A DNA stretch of 64,000 nt from Providencia rettgeri (GTDB lineage Bacteria > Pseudomonadota > Gammaproteobacteria > Enterobacterales > Enterobacteriaceae): contig NZ_CP059348.1 of assembly GCF_013702265.1 (NCBI RefSeq), positions 1,736,001-1,800,000 on the forward strand, written 5' to 3'. Shown piece after piece: positions 27,663-36,813 of this stretch. A model generated the notes under the pieces. It saw nothing but the letters and a program-made list of their open reading frames with translations. It was not told the origin of the DNA and did no database searches. How positions within the stretch are numbered: the stretch's first letter is position 1; every line of letters starts with the position of its first letter. A program made the translations under genes and the position numbers.

Positions 27663-29285
27663 TTAACCTTTTAGTTCTCTCGCACATTGTTGTAAATGCT
27701 GGAAAGAAGTGAATCGAGTTTGGTGATGTAATTTAAATTGCTCATTAGGTTGATACGTTAAATCAATATTTGCAAATTGAGCCATTGCTTGTGCAACATT
27801 TTCACAGACACCTCCCGCTACAGCTCCCAAAATAGCAGAGCCCAATAATACAGGTTCATCCGCTTGAGTTGAAATCACCGGAACACCACAGGTATCGGCT
27901 AGGAGTTGGCGGATCAGCGGGTGCTGACCGGCGCCACCACTGATAGCGATATTTTGGATAACAGCACCTGATTGCGCCTGAGCATCAATGATTTGTCGTA
28001 ATCCATAGCCAATACTGCAAACACCGGCGGTATAGAATGCAAGTAAGTTATCAAAGCTGTTATCCATGGTTAAGCCCGCAATGATGGCTTTCGCATGGGG
28101 ATCGGCGAAAGGAGCTCTATTGCCTAAAAACTCAGGAACAATATGAATACCTTTAGCTAATTCAACTGCTTGAGATGGGATACCTGATTTTTCTAATACT
28201 TTATCCGCCAGCATAACGGGTAATGATTTACCTTGCTCTTTTGCCATCACTTTGGCTTGTGCAGCCATCGGATGTAAAGAAAGTAGTTGGTCAATTGCCG
28301 CACCAGCAGCACTTTGCCCACCTTCGTTGAGCCACATACCCGGTACCATTGCTGAATAATAGGGGCCCCAAACACCAGGGATAAACACGGGTTCTTGGGT
28401 GGTGGTCATCGTGCAGGAAGACGTACCGAAAACATACGCCATATTTGCAGTTGCATCACCATTCACCCCAACTGTGCCAATTCCACCAGCATGAGCATCA
28501 ATCATTCCTGCGGCAACGGGTGTCCCAACTAACAATCCCATTTGTTCAGCAGCTTGGGCGGTTAAGCCGCTTCCATTTGGTGTACCTGGTTCGACAATTT
28601 CCTGACCAATGCGAGCAAAGTTTTCATCCGCTAATTCAGCGAGACCAATTTGGCGAAAATAGTCAGCATCCCAGCGTTTTTCATGGGCCAAATAAGTCCA
28701 TTTACAGGTTACTGTGCATGTAGAACGCGCTAAAGAACCCGTTGATTTCCACGTTAGGAAATCTGCTAAATCAAAAAATTGCCACGCATTATCATAAGCT
28801 TGGCGGCGATTCTCCTTTAGCCAAAGAATTTTTGGGGTTTCCATTTCAGGGGAAATCTTGCCGCCAACATAATTCAATACCGGGTGTTTTAGGCTATTGA
28901 TGCGCTCAGCTTGTTCTGTGGCTCGGTGATCCATCCAAACAATAATATTGCGTTCAGGATCTTCACTTGGACTGACGGAAATAGGTTGCTGGTTTTTATC
29001 TAAAACAACCAGAGAGCAGGTCGCATCAAAACCAATTCCTGCGACACGTTTCGCATCAATTTTGGCATCTGCCATTGCATGTTTCACACAATAACAAACG
29101 GCATTCCAGATTTCGTTACTTGATTGCTCTGCGAAATTGGCACCATCACGATAGAGCGTAATATCGTGTTTAACAGACGCAAGCATGTTGCCACTCAGAT
29201 CAAAAATACCTGCACGCGCGCTGCCTGTACCGACATCAATACCAATGACGACGTCGTCATTTTTACTTTGCGTAGGGCTGTTCAT
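27663..29285 (-). CDS. rbtK: FGGY-family D-ribulokinase (ribitol operon kinase)
   Basis: ATP-dependent sugar kinase of the FGGY family, about 540 residues. The N-terminal phosphate-binding motif IGIDVGTGSARAGIF, the WMDHRA segment, GMIDAHAGGIG and the C-terminal ISGGAGQHPLIRQLLAD place it with the pentulose/ribulose kinases. It sits 36 bases behind a close homologue of Klebsiella ribitol dehydrogenase, which produces D-ribulose, so phosphorylation of D-ribulose to D-ribulose-5-phosphate is the natural reading. Start ATG at 29285 with GGGAGGAC upstream; an in-frame upstream codon at 29297 overlaps that site and is rejected. No transporter follows. Confidence 0.85.
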   Translation of the reverse strand: MNSPTQSKNDDVVIGIDVGTGSARAGIFDLSGNMLASVKHDITLYRDGANFAEQSSNEIWNAVCYCVKHAMADAKIDAKRVAGIGFDATCSLVVLDKNQQPISVSPSEDPERNIIVWMDHRATEQAERINSLKHPVLNYVGGKISPEMETPKILWLKENRRQAYDNAWQFFDLADFLTWKSTGSLARSTCTVTCKWTYLAHEKRWDADYFRQIGLAELADENFARIGQEIVEPGTPNGSGLTAQAAEQMGLLVGTPVAAGMIDAHAGGIGTVGVNGDATANMAYVFGTSSCTMTTTQEPVFIPGVWGPYYSAMVPGMWLNEGGQSAAGAAIDQLLSLHPMAAQAKVMAKEQGKSLPVMLADKVLEKSGIPSQAVELAKGIHIVPEFLGNRAPFADPHAKAIIAGLTMDNSFDNLLAFYTAGVCSIGYGLRQIIDAQAQSGAVIQNIAISGGAGQHPLIRQLLADTCGVPVISTQADEPVLLGSAILGAVAGGVCENVAQAMAQFANIDLTYQPNEQFKLHHQTRFTSFQHLQQCARELKG

Positions 29286-29321
29286 ATGTCCTCCCACAAT
29301 CTTTATGGTTATCGGTAAAAA

Positions 29322-30050
29322 TTAAAGGTCAACGCTGTTTGGTAGGATCACAAGATCACGGATGGTGATATTTCTTGGACGAGTTAACATAAATAGAACC
29401 GCTTCAGCGACTTCGATAGGTTGCATTAAGCTGCCATTGGCTAATGCTTCTTCCATTTTTTCTTTTGGCCAGTCATCCAGTAATGCGGTGACAACAGGTC
29501 CTGGTAATACAGCACCAACGCGAACACCGTATTGAGACACTTGGCGGCGAGTTGAATGGACAAATGCTTGAACTGCAAATTTAGAGGCGGTGTAGATAGG
29601 CTCCCAAATCACGGGTACCACACCAGCGATTGAGCTAGTAAACAGGACATCCCCAGATTTTTGCTCAATAAAGTGAGGGAGTACTGCGCGAACGCTCCGG
29701 AATGCAGCATTGATATTTAAATTTAATACTTTATCCCAAACATCTGGGTCGCCTTCTGCGACTGGGCCACCGATATACGCGCCTGCGTTAGCGTGGAAAA
29801 TATCTAAGCGACCCGCTTTGGCTAAAATGGCGTCTAACATGCCATCCACTTGTTCTGGCTTCATTAAATCAACAACCAGAGGAATTGCATTGTCGCCTAG
29901 TTCGGCAACTAACTGATTTAATCGGTCTTCGGCACGGTCAATTAAAACAACTTTCGCGCCAGCTTTGAGTAGGGTACGTGCGCACTCAAGTCCAATACCA
30001 GAAGCCGCACCTGTGATGGCGGCAACTTTGTTTTCTAATGAGATAGCCAT
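29322..30050 (-). CDS. rbtD: Ribitol 2-dehydrogenase (SDR family)
   Basis: NAD-dependent oxidation of ribitol to D-ribulose. 242 residues from ATG at 30050 (GGAG eight bases upstream; GTG at 30059 overlaps that site). The classical SDR elements are complete: TGAASGIG at residues 13-20, NAG at 88-90, catalytic S140, Y153 and K157. The sequence is strikingly close to Klebsiella RbtD as I recall it, including [36 protein letters not shown] and the terminal LPNSVDL. First gene of the operon with the D-ribulokinase, divergent from a LacI regulator. Confidence 0.92.
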   Translation of the reverse strand: MAISLENKVAAITGAASGIGLECARTLLKAGAKVVLIDRAEDRLNQLVAELGDNAIPLVVDLMKPEQVDGMLDAILAKAGRLDIFHANAGAYIGGPVAEGDPDVWDKVLNLNINAAFRSVRAVLPHFIEQKSGDVLFTSSIAGVVPVIWEPIYTASKFAVQAFVHSTRRQVSQYGVRVGAVLPGPVVTALLDDWPKEKMEEALANGSLMQPIEVAEAVLFMLTRPRNITIRDLVILPNSVDL

Positions 30051-30288
30051 GATGTTCACTCCGGATAAGTTAGTTAATCAATAGAGAAGTCAAATTGAGT
30101 ATTAGAAATTAATGTAATTTTAATAAGTTACGAGGGGATTTGGCGGAATGTATTCAGTGAGTGAGAATGCAGGCAAATCGCCATATCAACTCGATTCTAG
30201 GTTAATTTCGATGTCGCTCAATCGATGGAGCAGTATTGCGACTTTTACGCTTTGGTGTCAAGCTAGGAAAAAATGGAGGCATAAATTT

Positions 30289-31347
30289 GTGAGCAAGATC
30301 AGACAAAACAAGAAAACCACGATCTATGACCTTGCAGAATTGGCAGGGGTTTCAGCCAGTGCCGTTAGCGCTGTATTGAATGGAAATTGGCAAAAAAGAC
30401 GTATTAGTACCCAATTAGCTGAAAAAATTATGCGAATAGCGCAGGAGCAAAACTATTCGGTGAATAAGCAAGCGAGTCTATTACGTAGTAATAAATCCAA
30501 AATTATTGGGATGTTGGTTCCTAAATACGATAACCGTTATTTTGGGTCGATTGTGGAACATTTCGAGGAGATGGCGCGTGAACGTGGGCTATTTCCTATC
30601 ATTACCTGTACACGCCGTGATCCTCAATTAGAGTTAGAAGCCGCAAAGGCAATGCTCTCATATCAAGTGGATTGGTTGATATCAACGGGGGCAACCGATC
30701 CTGATAAAATTACACAAATCTGCCACGCATCAGGTGTACCGACACTCAATTTAGACTTACCCGGCACCTTGGCACCTTCGGTGATTTCCGATAATTATCA
30801 TGGTGCAAAGCAGTTAACGCTCAATATTTTGCGCAAAAGGCAGCAACGAGCCGCATCGTCAGAATCACTGGTGTTTGTGGGAGGGCGAGAAGAGGAGCAT
30901 AACACTCGAGAGCGAATTCGAGGATTTATCGATGCTCATAATTCCTTGAATATAGAGGTTCCTCAACATCATATTTTGACTTGTGGTTATGCGCCAGAAA
31001 AAGCCGAACGGGCACTCTCGACATATTCTTCGCAGCATTCATTTTTACAAAAAGAAACTCCGCAAGACCCTCAATATATTGAACTTTGTGGGCTATTCGT
31101 CAACTCGACTATCTCATTAGAAGGGGTGATGAGGTGGTTAATGAAAGAGGGGCACACAGGCGCGCATCAGCCGCCGATGGGGTGTTTTGACTGGGATCCG
31201 TTTGTCGCATTACTTGGGAATGATATTGAGATGGTTAAACAGGATGTTCCCGCTATGCTAGAACAAATTTTTACCTTGATAGAATCGGGAGAAAGCCAGC
31301 CTCAGCTTATTGAGGTGATGCCTGTCATGGTAGGTAAAACAGAATAA
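30289..31347 (+). CDS. LacI-family repressor of the ribitol genes (RbtR-like, predicted)
   Basis: 352-residue regulator. The N-terminal helix-turn-helix reads TIYDLAELAGVSASAVSAVLNG, slightly unusual in having SAVSAVL where most LacI proteins have TVSRVL. The effector-binding domain follows (SKIIGMLVPKYDNRYFGSIVEHFEE). The frame is open upstream to 30148, but GTG at 30289 with TGGAGG nine bases before it matches the usual LacI start. Divergent from rbtDK with a 238-base spacer, the same arrangement as rbtR in Klebsiella. I could not pick out a confident palindromic operator in the spacer. Confidence 0.87.
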   Translation: MSKIRQNKKTTIYDLAELAGVSASAVSAVLNGNWQKRRISTQLAEKIMRIAQEQNYSVNKQASLLRSNKSKIIGMLVPKYDNRYFGSIVEHFEEMARERGLFPIITCTRRDPQLELEAAKAMLSYQVDWLISTGATDPDKITQICHASGVPTLNLDLPGTLAPSVISDNYHGAKQLTLNILRKRQQRAASSESLVFVGGREEEHNTRERIRGFIDAHNSLNIEVPQHHILTCGYAPEKAERALSTYSSQHSFLQKETPQDPQYIELCGLFVNSTISLEGVMRWLMKEGHTGAHQPPMGCFDWDPFVALLGNDIEMVKQDVPAMLEQIFTLIESGESQPQLIEVMPVMVGKTE

Positions 31348-31352
31348 ATAAA

Positions 31353-31385
31353 ATCAGGCTTAAAGTAGAAATATTAAGCCTGATT
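31353..31385. terminator. Bidirectional terminator between rbtR-like and fetB
   Basis: Stem ATCAGGCTTA/TAAGCCTGAT between convergent genes, with A/T-rich flanks on both sides. Confidence 0.75.
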
Positions 31386-31404
31386 ATTGGTCTATTGACT
31401 ATTT

Positions 31405-32190
31405 TTACTTAAGGTTTTTATTTAAAGCATCTAAACGCAATTGATGGCGTTGATTATAAAACTTCACGTAGGTTAAATACCCAGCCAAAATTGTGGATAA
31501 ACTTGCTGTCGCTAACAGCATAAATGTCACCATAATTTGGTATTTAACTGCCTGTAAAGGATCGACTCCCGCAAAAATGAGCCCTGACATCATACCAGGT
31601 AAACTCACGATCCCAACCGTCTTGGCGGAATCCACCGTAGGGATTAATGATGCGCGAATACTTTCGCGAATAATGGATGCTGACGCAATTTTAGGCGTGG
31701 CGCCCAAGCTAAGCATTTCTTGAATTTGCTGTTGTTGGCTATTAAAGCGCTGCCCTAAGTTATTGAAGCAAAGCCCTACGGCAATCATGGCATTCCCTGC
31801 AATCATCCCTGTAATTGGGATCACTTGCATTGGGGTAAACGCGATGGCTTCAGTGAGAATTAATACCAGCAAGGTTAAAAACGTACCTGAAGTAATCGCA
31901 ATTAATGCGGTTGGAAATAGCTTATCGAGGTATTTACTGCGTTTTTTGGCATTCCACGCGGCGTTAAAACAGATAAATAGCACCAATAAAACTGTGAGTG
32001 CTTTATGGTCGACGTGAAAAATATATTTGAGGATATAGCCGGCAATTAATAGTTGAACAATGGCGCGACATGTACTCCAGATAATATCTTTTTCAAGAGA
32101 GAGTTTCTCTTTATGGCTAATAAAAATAGCCACTAAGACTAACATGATAGAAAAGGCGAGCGACTCATTGGAAATAGTAGGTTGATGCAC
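31405..32190 (-). CDS. fetB: Iron export ABC transporter permease FetB (YbbM)
   Basis: 261-residue inner-membrane permease of the UPF0014 family with about seven hydrophobic segments. Characteristic stretches include VQLLIAGYILKYIF, MQVIPITGMIAGNAMIAVGL and the LSLGATPKIA coupling-helix region. In E. coli FetAB exports iron and gives resistance to iron-mediated oxidative stress. Start ATG at 32190, nine bases after the fetA stop, so the two are co-transcribed and form one transporter. Confidence 0.9.
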   Translation of the reverse strand: MHQPTISNESLAFSIMLVLVAIFISHKEKLSLEKDIIWSTCRAIVQLLIAGYILKYIFHVDHKALTVLLVLFICFNAAWNAKKRSKYLDKLFPTALIAITSGTFLTLLVLILTEAIAFTPMQVIPITGMIAGNAMIAVGLCFNNLGQRFNSQQQQIQEMLSLGATPKIASASIIRESIRASLIPTVDSAKTVGIVSLPGMMSGLIFAGVDPLQAVKYQIMVTFMLLATASLSTILAGYLTYVKFYNQRHQLRLDALNKNLK

Positions 32191-32199
32191 GGTTAATTC

Positions 32200-32853
32200 C
32201 TATTTTTCGCTATGGTGTACGGGAAAGGTAATAATATCGTCAGCATGGCCAATTTCATCCTGGTCATGAGTCACCCAGAGGACGGCAATATTATTCTTGA
32301 CCGCTAATTGATGAATAAGCTCATTCACTTTGATTTTATTTTGTTCATCTAAGGCGCTGGTGATTTCATCCAGTAATAAGATTTTCGGAAGAAATTGCAA
32401 ATTACGGATCAATGAGACCCGCTGTTTTTCTCCGCCTGAAAGTTCATTAATGCCTTTTTCTAGTATGGTATCCGGCAGTGAAAAATAGCTTAAATCATCA
32501 AGGATTTTTTGCTTATCAAATGGCTGATTGCGTATTTGATAAGGAAAAAAGAGATTGTCATACACGGTATTGCCAAAAAGTGCAGGCGTTTGAGTGCAAT
32601 AGGAGACTTCTTGGCGGTATTTCTCTGGCGCAATTGCGTTGATGTTTTCGCCGGCAAAGAGGATTTCACCGCAACTTGGTGGGATGAGTGAAGAGACAAT
32701 TTTTAATAATGTACTTTTGCCACAACCAGAAGGGCCCGTGATCAATTTAAATTCACCGGGGTATAGGTCAATTTGCACATTATCTAAAATTATCTTCTGA
32801 CCAACCTGAAAACCGATATTCTTAAGTTGTAATAAGGGCTGTTTTGTTTCCAT
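32200..32853 (-). CDS. fetA: Iron export ABC transporter ATPase FetA (YbbL)
   Basis: 217-residue ATP-binding subunit. Walker A GPSGCGKST, Q-loop CTQTP, ABC signature LSGGEKQR, Walker B ILLLDEITSALD and the H-loop in WVTHDQDE are all present. Start ATG at 32853 (AGGT upstream); the open frame extends to 32925 but the extra 24 residues are rich in Arg and Asn and have no ribosome-binding site. Works with FetB as iron/heavy-metal exporter. Divergent from the fluoride-riboswitch region of crcB. Confidence 0.9.
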   Translation of the reverse strand: METKQPLLQLKNIGFQVGQKIILDNVQIDLYPGEFKLITGPSGCGKSTLLKIVSSLIPPSCGEILFAGENINAIAPEKYRQEVSYCTQTPALFGNTVYDNLFFPYQIRNQPFDKQKILDDLSYFSLPDTILEKGINELSGGEKQRVSLIRNLQFLPKILLLDEITSALDEQNKIKVNELIHQLAVKNNIAVLWVTHDQDEIGHADDIITFPVHHSEK

Positions 32854-33004
32854 ATTTGACCTAATCCATCTAATTCTATTATCGATATTACGGGTATTAT
32901 GCGCCAATTTAGGGTAAATAGACACCGCGTTATCTGGAATAGGCTTGGCAAATTAGATTTGCATGAAGAAAATAGTTGCCTTATTATTTTAATCAACGTC
33001 TTGT

Positions 33005-33063
33005 TAGGAGATGGCATTCCTCCTAGTTTAACCGTCCTTGATGTGGACTGATGATGCCTACGT
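33005..33063 (+). ncRNA. Fluoride riboswitch (crcB motif)
   Basis: Matches the crcB RNA motif. AGGAGATGG at 33006-33014 starts the aptamer and TGATGATGCCT closes it. P1-side pairing AGGA (33006-33009)/TCCT (33021-33024), a GTCC/GGAC stem, and the pseudoknot GGCAT (33013-33017) with ATGCC (33054-33058) can all be drawn. It lies 112 bases upstream of crcB on the same strand, the expected position for a fluoride-responsive switch. Confidence 0.9.
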
Positions 33064-33081
33064 AAACCTTTTCATTTGAAT

Positions 33082-33169
33082 GGGCACGTAGGTTATGTGC
33101 CCGAATTTAGGGCATAAATGTCTGCAGGAGCTTTTCCTTGCATTTATTCCCATCTAACTTGTAAGGAAA
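33082..33169 (+). promoter_or_regulatory. Predicted expression platform of the fluoride riboswitch
   Basis: Two candidate structures. A hairpin GGGCAC/GTGCCC at 33082-33102 competes with pairing of CCTACGT (33057-33063) to ACGTAGG (33086-33092). Further on, TTTCCTT (33133-33139) can pair perfectly with AAGGAAA (33163-33169), which covers the crcB ribosome-binding site. No U-run follows the first hairpin, so translational control by site masking is the more likely mode. Confidence 0.5.
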
Positions 33170-33175
33170 GTGGCA

Positions 33176-33556
33176 ATGTACGCATCCCTCATTTCTATTG
33201 CTTTAGGTTCCGTTTTAGGTGGCTGGTTAAGATGGTTGATTGGGTTAAAGCTGAATAACCTGCACCCTCACATTCCATTTGGTACTGTTTTCGTCAATTT
33301 AGTTGGCGGTTTTATCATTGGTTTTGCTGTCTCTTACTTTGCGAGCGCGAATATTAATCCCGCCTATAAACTGTTTATTGTCACGGGCTTTTGTGGCGCA
33401 TTCACCACGTTTTCAACATTTTCTCTGGAAGTGTTGGTGATGTTGCAAGAAGGAAAGTTGGTGGTGGCATTTAGCACAATCGCAATTCATGTTCTCGGCG
33501 CTTTATTATTTACCTTACTCGGTATGTTGTGCCATAACATGCTCTCTCAAGGATAA
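33176..33556 (+). CDS. crcB: Fluoride ion channel/exporter CrcB (Fluc)
   Basis: 126-residue Fluc channel subunit that expels fluoride as a dual-topology dimer. Four membrane segments. Family motifs are present: GGWLRW near residue 14, GTVFVNLVGGFIIG, and the signature GFCGAFTTFSTFS that carries the phenylalanine box and central sodium-site residues. ATG at 33176 is preferred to the in-frame GTG at 33170, because TAAGGAA then sits eight bases upstream. Under control of the fluoride riboswitch, which is a coherent detoxification unit. Confidence 0.94.
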   Translation: MYASLISIALGSVLGGWLRWLIGLKLNNLHPHIPFGTVFVNLVGGFIIGFAVSYFASANINPAYKLFIVTGFCGAFTTFSTFSLEVLVMLQEGKLVVAFSTIAIHVLGALLFTLLGMLCHNMLSQG

Positions 33557-33604
33557 TGGGCTTTAATTAAGTATCTATTCCCCATCTATTATTTTCGTAC
33601 GATT

Positions 33605-33641
33605 AATCGCCTATTTGCGGATGTGAATAGGCGATTTTTGT
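33605..33641 (+). terminator. Terminator of crcB
   Basis: Stem AATCGCCTATT/AATAGGCGATT followed by five T residues. Confidence 0.88.
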
Positions 33642-34152
33642 TTCTATTTTGAGCAAAAAAAGAGGATCGCGAAATAAAGCAGAATATATTACTAACTATG
33701 ATAATGAGCCTTTTTTATCATGATATAACTGCATCAAAATTGTGAAAGCATAAAAATATATATCAGGGCAATAGATTATAAATTTATCGTTTCCCCTACA
33801 CTGAAAAAGTATGAATTATCATCAAATATAACGCATAAAACATATCCTATTAAAAACGGTTCTAAATACGAAACTATCGTTCTGTATTTTCATTCTCTCC
33901 CCTCATATATGACTTTTTAATCTACGACTTTTTACTAGTGTATTATCAGCCTTACACTGTAACTTAATCTATACATCTATTTATTCAATGTTATGATGAA
34001 ATTGTTGATTAAATGTAATGGCTTGGATGGATGTGTGCTATTTGGCTTTATTTCGTTCTTTATTTTGAATGAATAAATCTGACATATCAAAATTAATGGA
34101 TTAAATAACTAAAACAGAAATAAATAAAAATAATAAATGCGGGGAAAAACTT
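33642..34152. other. Long intergenic region upstream of the transporter/amidohydrolase pair
   Basis: About 510 AT-rich bases. No ORF with a ribosome-binding site, no tRNA and no convincing operator. The length suggests a regulated promoter, but I see no identifiable site. Confidence 0.55.
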
Positions 34153-35376
34153 ATGTCACAAATGTTAGCTCTGTTATTAATTGTCGGGATACTGTACATC
34201 GGGGATGCCATTGCAGTACGAACAAAAGCGTGGATCCCATCGGTGTTTGTTTGCGCGGTATTATTCCTTTTAGGTTATTGGACATTCTTTCCTAAAGATA
34301 TTGTGAGCATTGCGGGAATACCAAAAGTTGTCGCCGTGATGCTGATGTATTTACTCATTACAAATATGGGTACATTGCTCTCATTGAAAGAACTTTTACA
34401 CCAATGGAAGACTATCTTAATTTCGTTATCCGGTATTTTGGGGATCATAGTCTTTATTTACGGGGTAGGTTTAGCGCTATTTGATTTAAATACAGTATTA
34501 GTGGCAATCCCGCCATTAGTCGGTGGCATTGTCTCTTCATTAATTATGTCAAAAGGTGCCGCGGAAGCTGGGCTGGTGGATCTCTCGGTATTTGCCATCT
34601 TAATTTATGTAATGCAAGGTTTTGCCGGTTATCCGCTAACGGCCATTATGTTGAAGCGTGAAGGTCGCCGCGTGCTTGAGCAATATCGCAGTGGTACATG
34701 GAAAGAGTCATTGGTTGTTGACGGTGCGGATGATGTGGAAGTCAAAACACTGGCATCTGAAAGTGCGATGCCTCGCATGTTCAAGCGAATTCCGAGTCAC
34801 TATAACACCAGTTATTTCCAATTTTTACGCTTAGTGGTGGTGGGGTATCTCGCCTATTTAGTTTCTACCGTTGCCGCGCCTTATGTCAGTATCAGTCCCT
34901 TTGTTTTGTGCTTATTATTTGGTGTTATTGCCTCGTCAATGGGCTTTTTAGAAAGGCAGCCATTGCAAAAAGCGAACGGTTTTGGTTTTGCTATCATGGC
35001 ATTAATGCTATTTATCTTTGATACGTTAAATCATGCGACACCAGATATGTTGTTGAGATTGGTCTACCCAATGGTGGTGTTGATCGTGGCAGCGGTCATC
35101 GGCATGTTTATCGCGTCTTGGATTGTTGGAAAAATTCTAGGTGTATCAAAGGAGATGGCTTTCGCGGTCTCATTGACGGCACTGTATGGTTTCCCTGCGG
35201 ATTATATCATTACCAATGAAGCCATTAATGCACTGACCAAAGATGAAAAAGAGCGTCAGATTTTAACTAGCCATATGTTAGGGCCAATGCTAGTTGGTGG
35301 TTTTATCTCTGTCACGATGGTTTCCGTGGTATTAGCGGGGATTATGGTCGCCTACATTGTGCCTGTTGCGGCATAA
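34153..35376 (+). CDS. Uncharacterised multi-spanning transporter-like protein
   Basis: 407-residue protein with about ten to twelve membrane segments and one hydrophilic loop of about 60 residues near the middle (KREGRRVLEQYRSGTWKES). Segments such as AIPPLVGGIVSSLIMSKGAAEAG and MAFAVSLTALYGFPADYIITNEA look like re-entrant transport motifs of glutamate/citrate-type carriers, but I cannot place the family with confidence. It is followed 80 bases later by an M20 amidohydrolase, so a role in taking up an N-acylated amino acid or similar amide is reasonable (inference). Start ATG at 34153 after a GGGGAAAAAC site. Confidence 0.7.
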   Translation: MSQMLALLLIVGILYIGDAIAVRTKAWIPSVFVCAVLFLLGYWTFFPKDIVSIAGIPKVVAVMLMYLLITNMGTLLSLKELLHQWKTILISLSGILGIIVFIYGVGLALFDLNTVLVAIPPLVGGIVSSLIMSKGAAEAGLVDLSVFAILIYVMQGFAGYPLTAIMLKREGRRVLEQYRSGTWKESLVVDGADDVEVKTLASESAMPRMFKRIPSHYNTSYFQFLRLVVVGYLAYLVSTVAAPYVSISPFVLCLLFGVIASSMGFLERQPLQKANGFGFAIMALMLFIFDTLNHATPDMLLRLVYPMVVLIVAAVIGMFIASWIVGKILGVSKEMAFAVSLTALYGFPADYIITNEAINALTKDEKERQILTSHMLGPMLVGGFISVTMVSVVLAGIMVAYIVPVAA

Positions 35377-35456
35377 CAATAAATAGAATATTAGAATTTA
35401 ACACGCTGAAAAATAATAGTTTAATAAAGCGAAAAGAATAGAAAAAGGACAGGACA

Positions 35457-36641
35457 ATGGTTAATAACAGCATCACAGCATCCATTAAAAAACACACAGA
35501 AGCGATGATTACTTTTCGTCGCGACCTTCACTCACATCCAGAATTGCCTTTTGAGGAAGTGAGAACTACGAAGCGTATTGCTGAAGAATTGGCAAAAATT
35601 GGTATTGAGTATCGCCTCACTGAACCTACCGGAATTATTGCGGACATTAAAGGCGGTAAACCCGGAAAGACGGTTGCCTTACGTGCGGATATCGATGCAT
35701 TGCCCGTTCAGGAATTGAATGATTCCCTTGAGTATAAATCGACAAATAAAGGGAAGATGCACGCGTGTGGGCATGATGCACATACTGCGATGTTATTAAC
35801 CGCAGCCAAAGCGTTATATGAAGTGCGCGATGAGTTGAAAGGAAATATTCGCCTGATTTTTCAACCGGCTGAAGAAATAGCGCAGGGCGCTAAAGCGATG
35901 GTAAAACAAGGCGCGGTGGATAATGTCGACAACGTGTTTGGTATGCATATTTGGTCTACGACGCCTTCAGGAAAAGTATCGTGTAATGTCGGCGGGACAT
36001 TCGCCTCTGCGGACTTATCGGTCGTGAAATTTAAAGGGCGTGGTGGACACGGTTCGATGCCGGAAGCGACCGTTGATGCTGCAATCGTTGCCTCATCATT
36101 TGTGATGAATTTGCAAGCGGTGGTTTCCCGTGAAACTTCTTCGCTAGACTCAGCCGTTGTGACTATCGGAAAAATGGACGTGGGCACCCGATTTAACGTG
36201 ATTGCAGAAAATGCGGTACTGGATGGAACGGTACGTTGCTTTGACATTGAAACCCGTACTCGCATTGAAGCGGCGATCCGTCGTTATGCCGAACATACTG
36301 CCGCAATGTACGGCGCTACCGCTGAAGTGGATTATATCTATGGTACGCTGCCTGTGATTAACGAAGAGCGCAGTGCATTATTGGCGCAGTCGGTGATCAG
36401 TGAAGCGTTTGGTGAAAATGCATTAATGGCAGAAAGACCCACACCAGGTGGGGAAGATTTCAGCTTTTACATGGAAAACATTCCGGGTTGTTTTGCATTA
36501 TTAGGTTCAGGTAACCCAGAAAAAGATACTCAATGGGCGCATCACCACGGCTGTTTTAATATTGATGAAGATGTGATGGCATCAGGCGCAGAACTGTATG
36601 CGCAATATGCGTGGTCTTATTTGCAGCAAGATAAGTTTTAA
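35457..36641 (+). CDS. M20D amidohydrolase (N-acyl-amino-acid hydrolase type)
   Basis: 394-residue cytoplasmic metallo-hydrolase of the M20D subfamily (hippurate hydrolase, IAA-amino-acid hydrolase, N-acetyl-diaminopimelate deacetylase). Metal ligands can be placed: C104 and H106 in HACGHDAHTAM, E139/E140 in FQPAEE, H164 in GMHIW, and the C-terminal HH pair in the segment WAHHHGCF. The GGEDFS motif is also present. The exact amide substrate is not visible. The start is ATG at 35457 with AAAAGGACAGGACA upstream. It forms a likely operon with the upstream membrane protein and ends in a strong terminator. Confidence 0.88.
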   Translation: MVNNSITASIKKHTEAMITFRRDLHSHPELPFEEVRTTKRIAEELAKIGIEYRLTEPTGIIADIKGGKPGKTVALRADIDALPVQELNDSLEYKSTNKGKMHACGHDAHTAMLLTAAKALYEVRDELKGNIRLIFQPAEEIAQGAKAMVKQGAVDNVDNVFGMHIWSTTPSGKVSCNVGGTFASADLSVVKFKGRGGHGSMPEATVDAAIVASSFVMNLQAVVSRETSSLDSAVVTIGKMDVGTRFNVIAENAVLDGTVRCFDIETRTRIEAAIRRYAEHTAAMYGATAEVDYIYGTLPVINEERSALLAQSVISEAFGENALMAERPTPGGEDFSFYMENIPGCFALLGSGNPEKDTQWAHHHGCFNIDEDVMASGAELYAQYAWSYLQQDKF

Positions 36642-36711
36642 TAAAAGAATGAGATTTAATGCAGTAAATAATCTGTTCGGGTTTCACGACATCATAATCG
36701 ATTATTAAATT

Positions 36712-36746
36712 AAGCCTGAGCAATAAATAGATTGCTCAGGCTTTTC
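36712..36746 (+). terminator. Terminator of the transporter/amidohydrolase operon
   Basis: Perfect stem AAGCCTGAGCAAT/ATTGCTCAGGCTT with a T-rich tail. A second inverted repeat AATTCCCA/TGGGAATT at about 36778-36811 follows and sits beside the stop of the minus-strand gene. Confidence 0.9.
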
Positions 36747-36813
36747 TTTTGTATTTTAAATCGAGATATGAACCGCCAATTCCCATTTAATTAAACGTTA
36801 ATTGGGAATTTTA

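Noticed and set aside
30060-30288. Palindromic operator in the rbtD/regulator spacer
   Set aside because: Several short AT-rich or TCGAT-containing words, but no repeat convincing enough to call.
35861-36265. 134-codon minus-strand frame inside the M20 amidohydrolase gene
   Set aside because: A shadow of a gene with all catalytic motifs on the plus strand.
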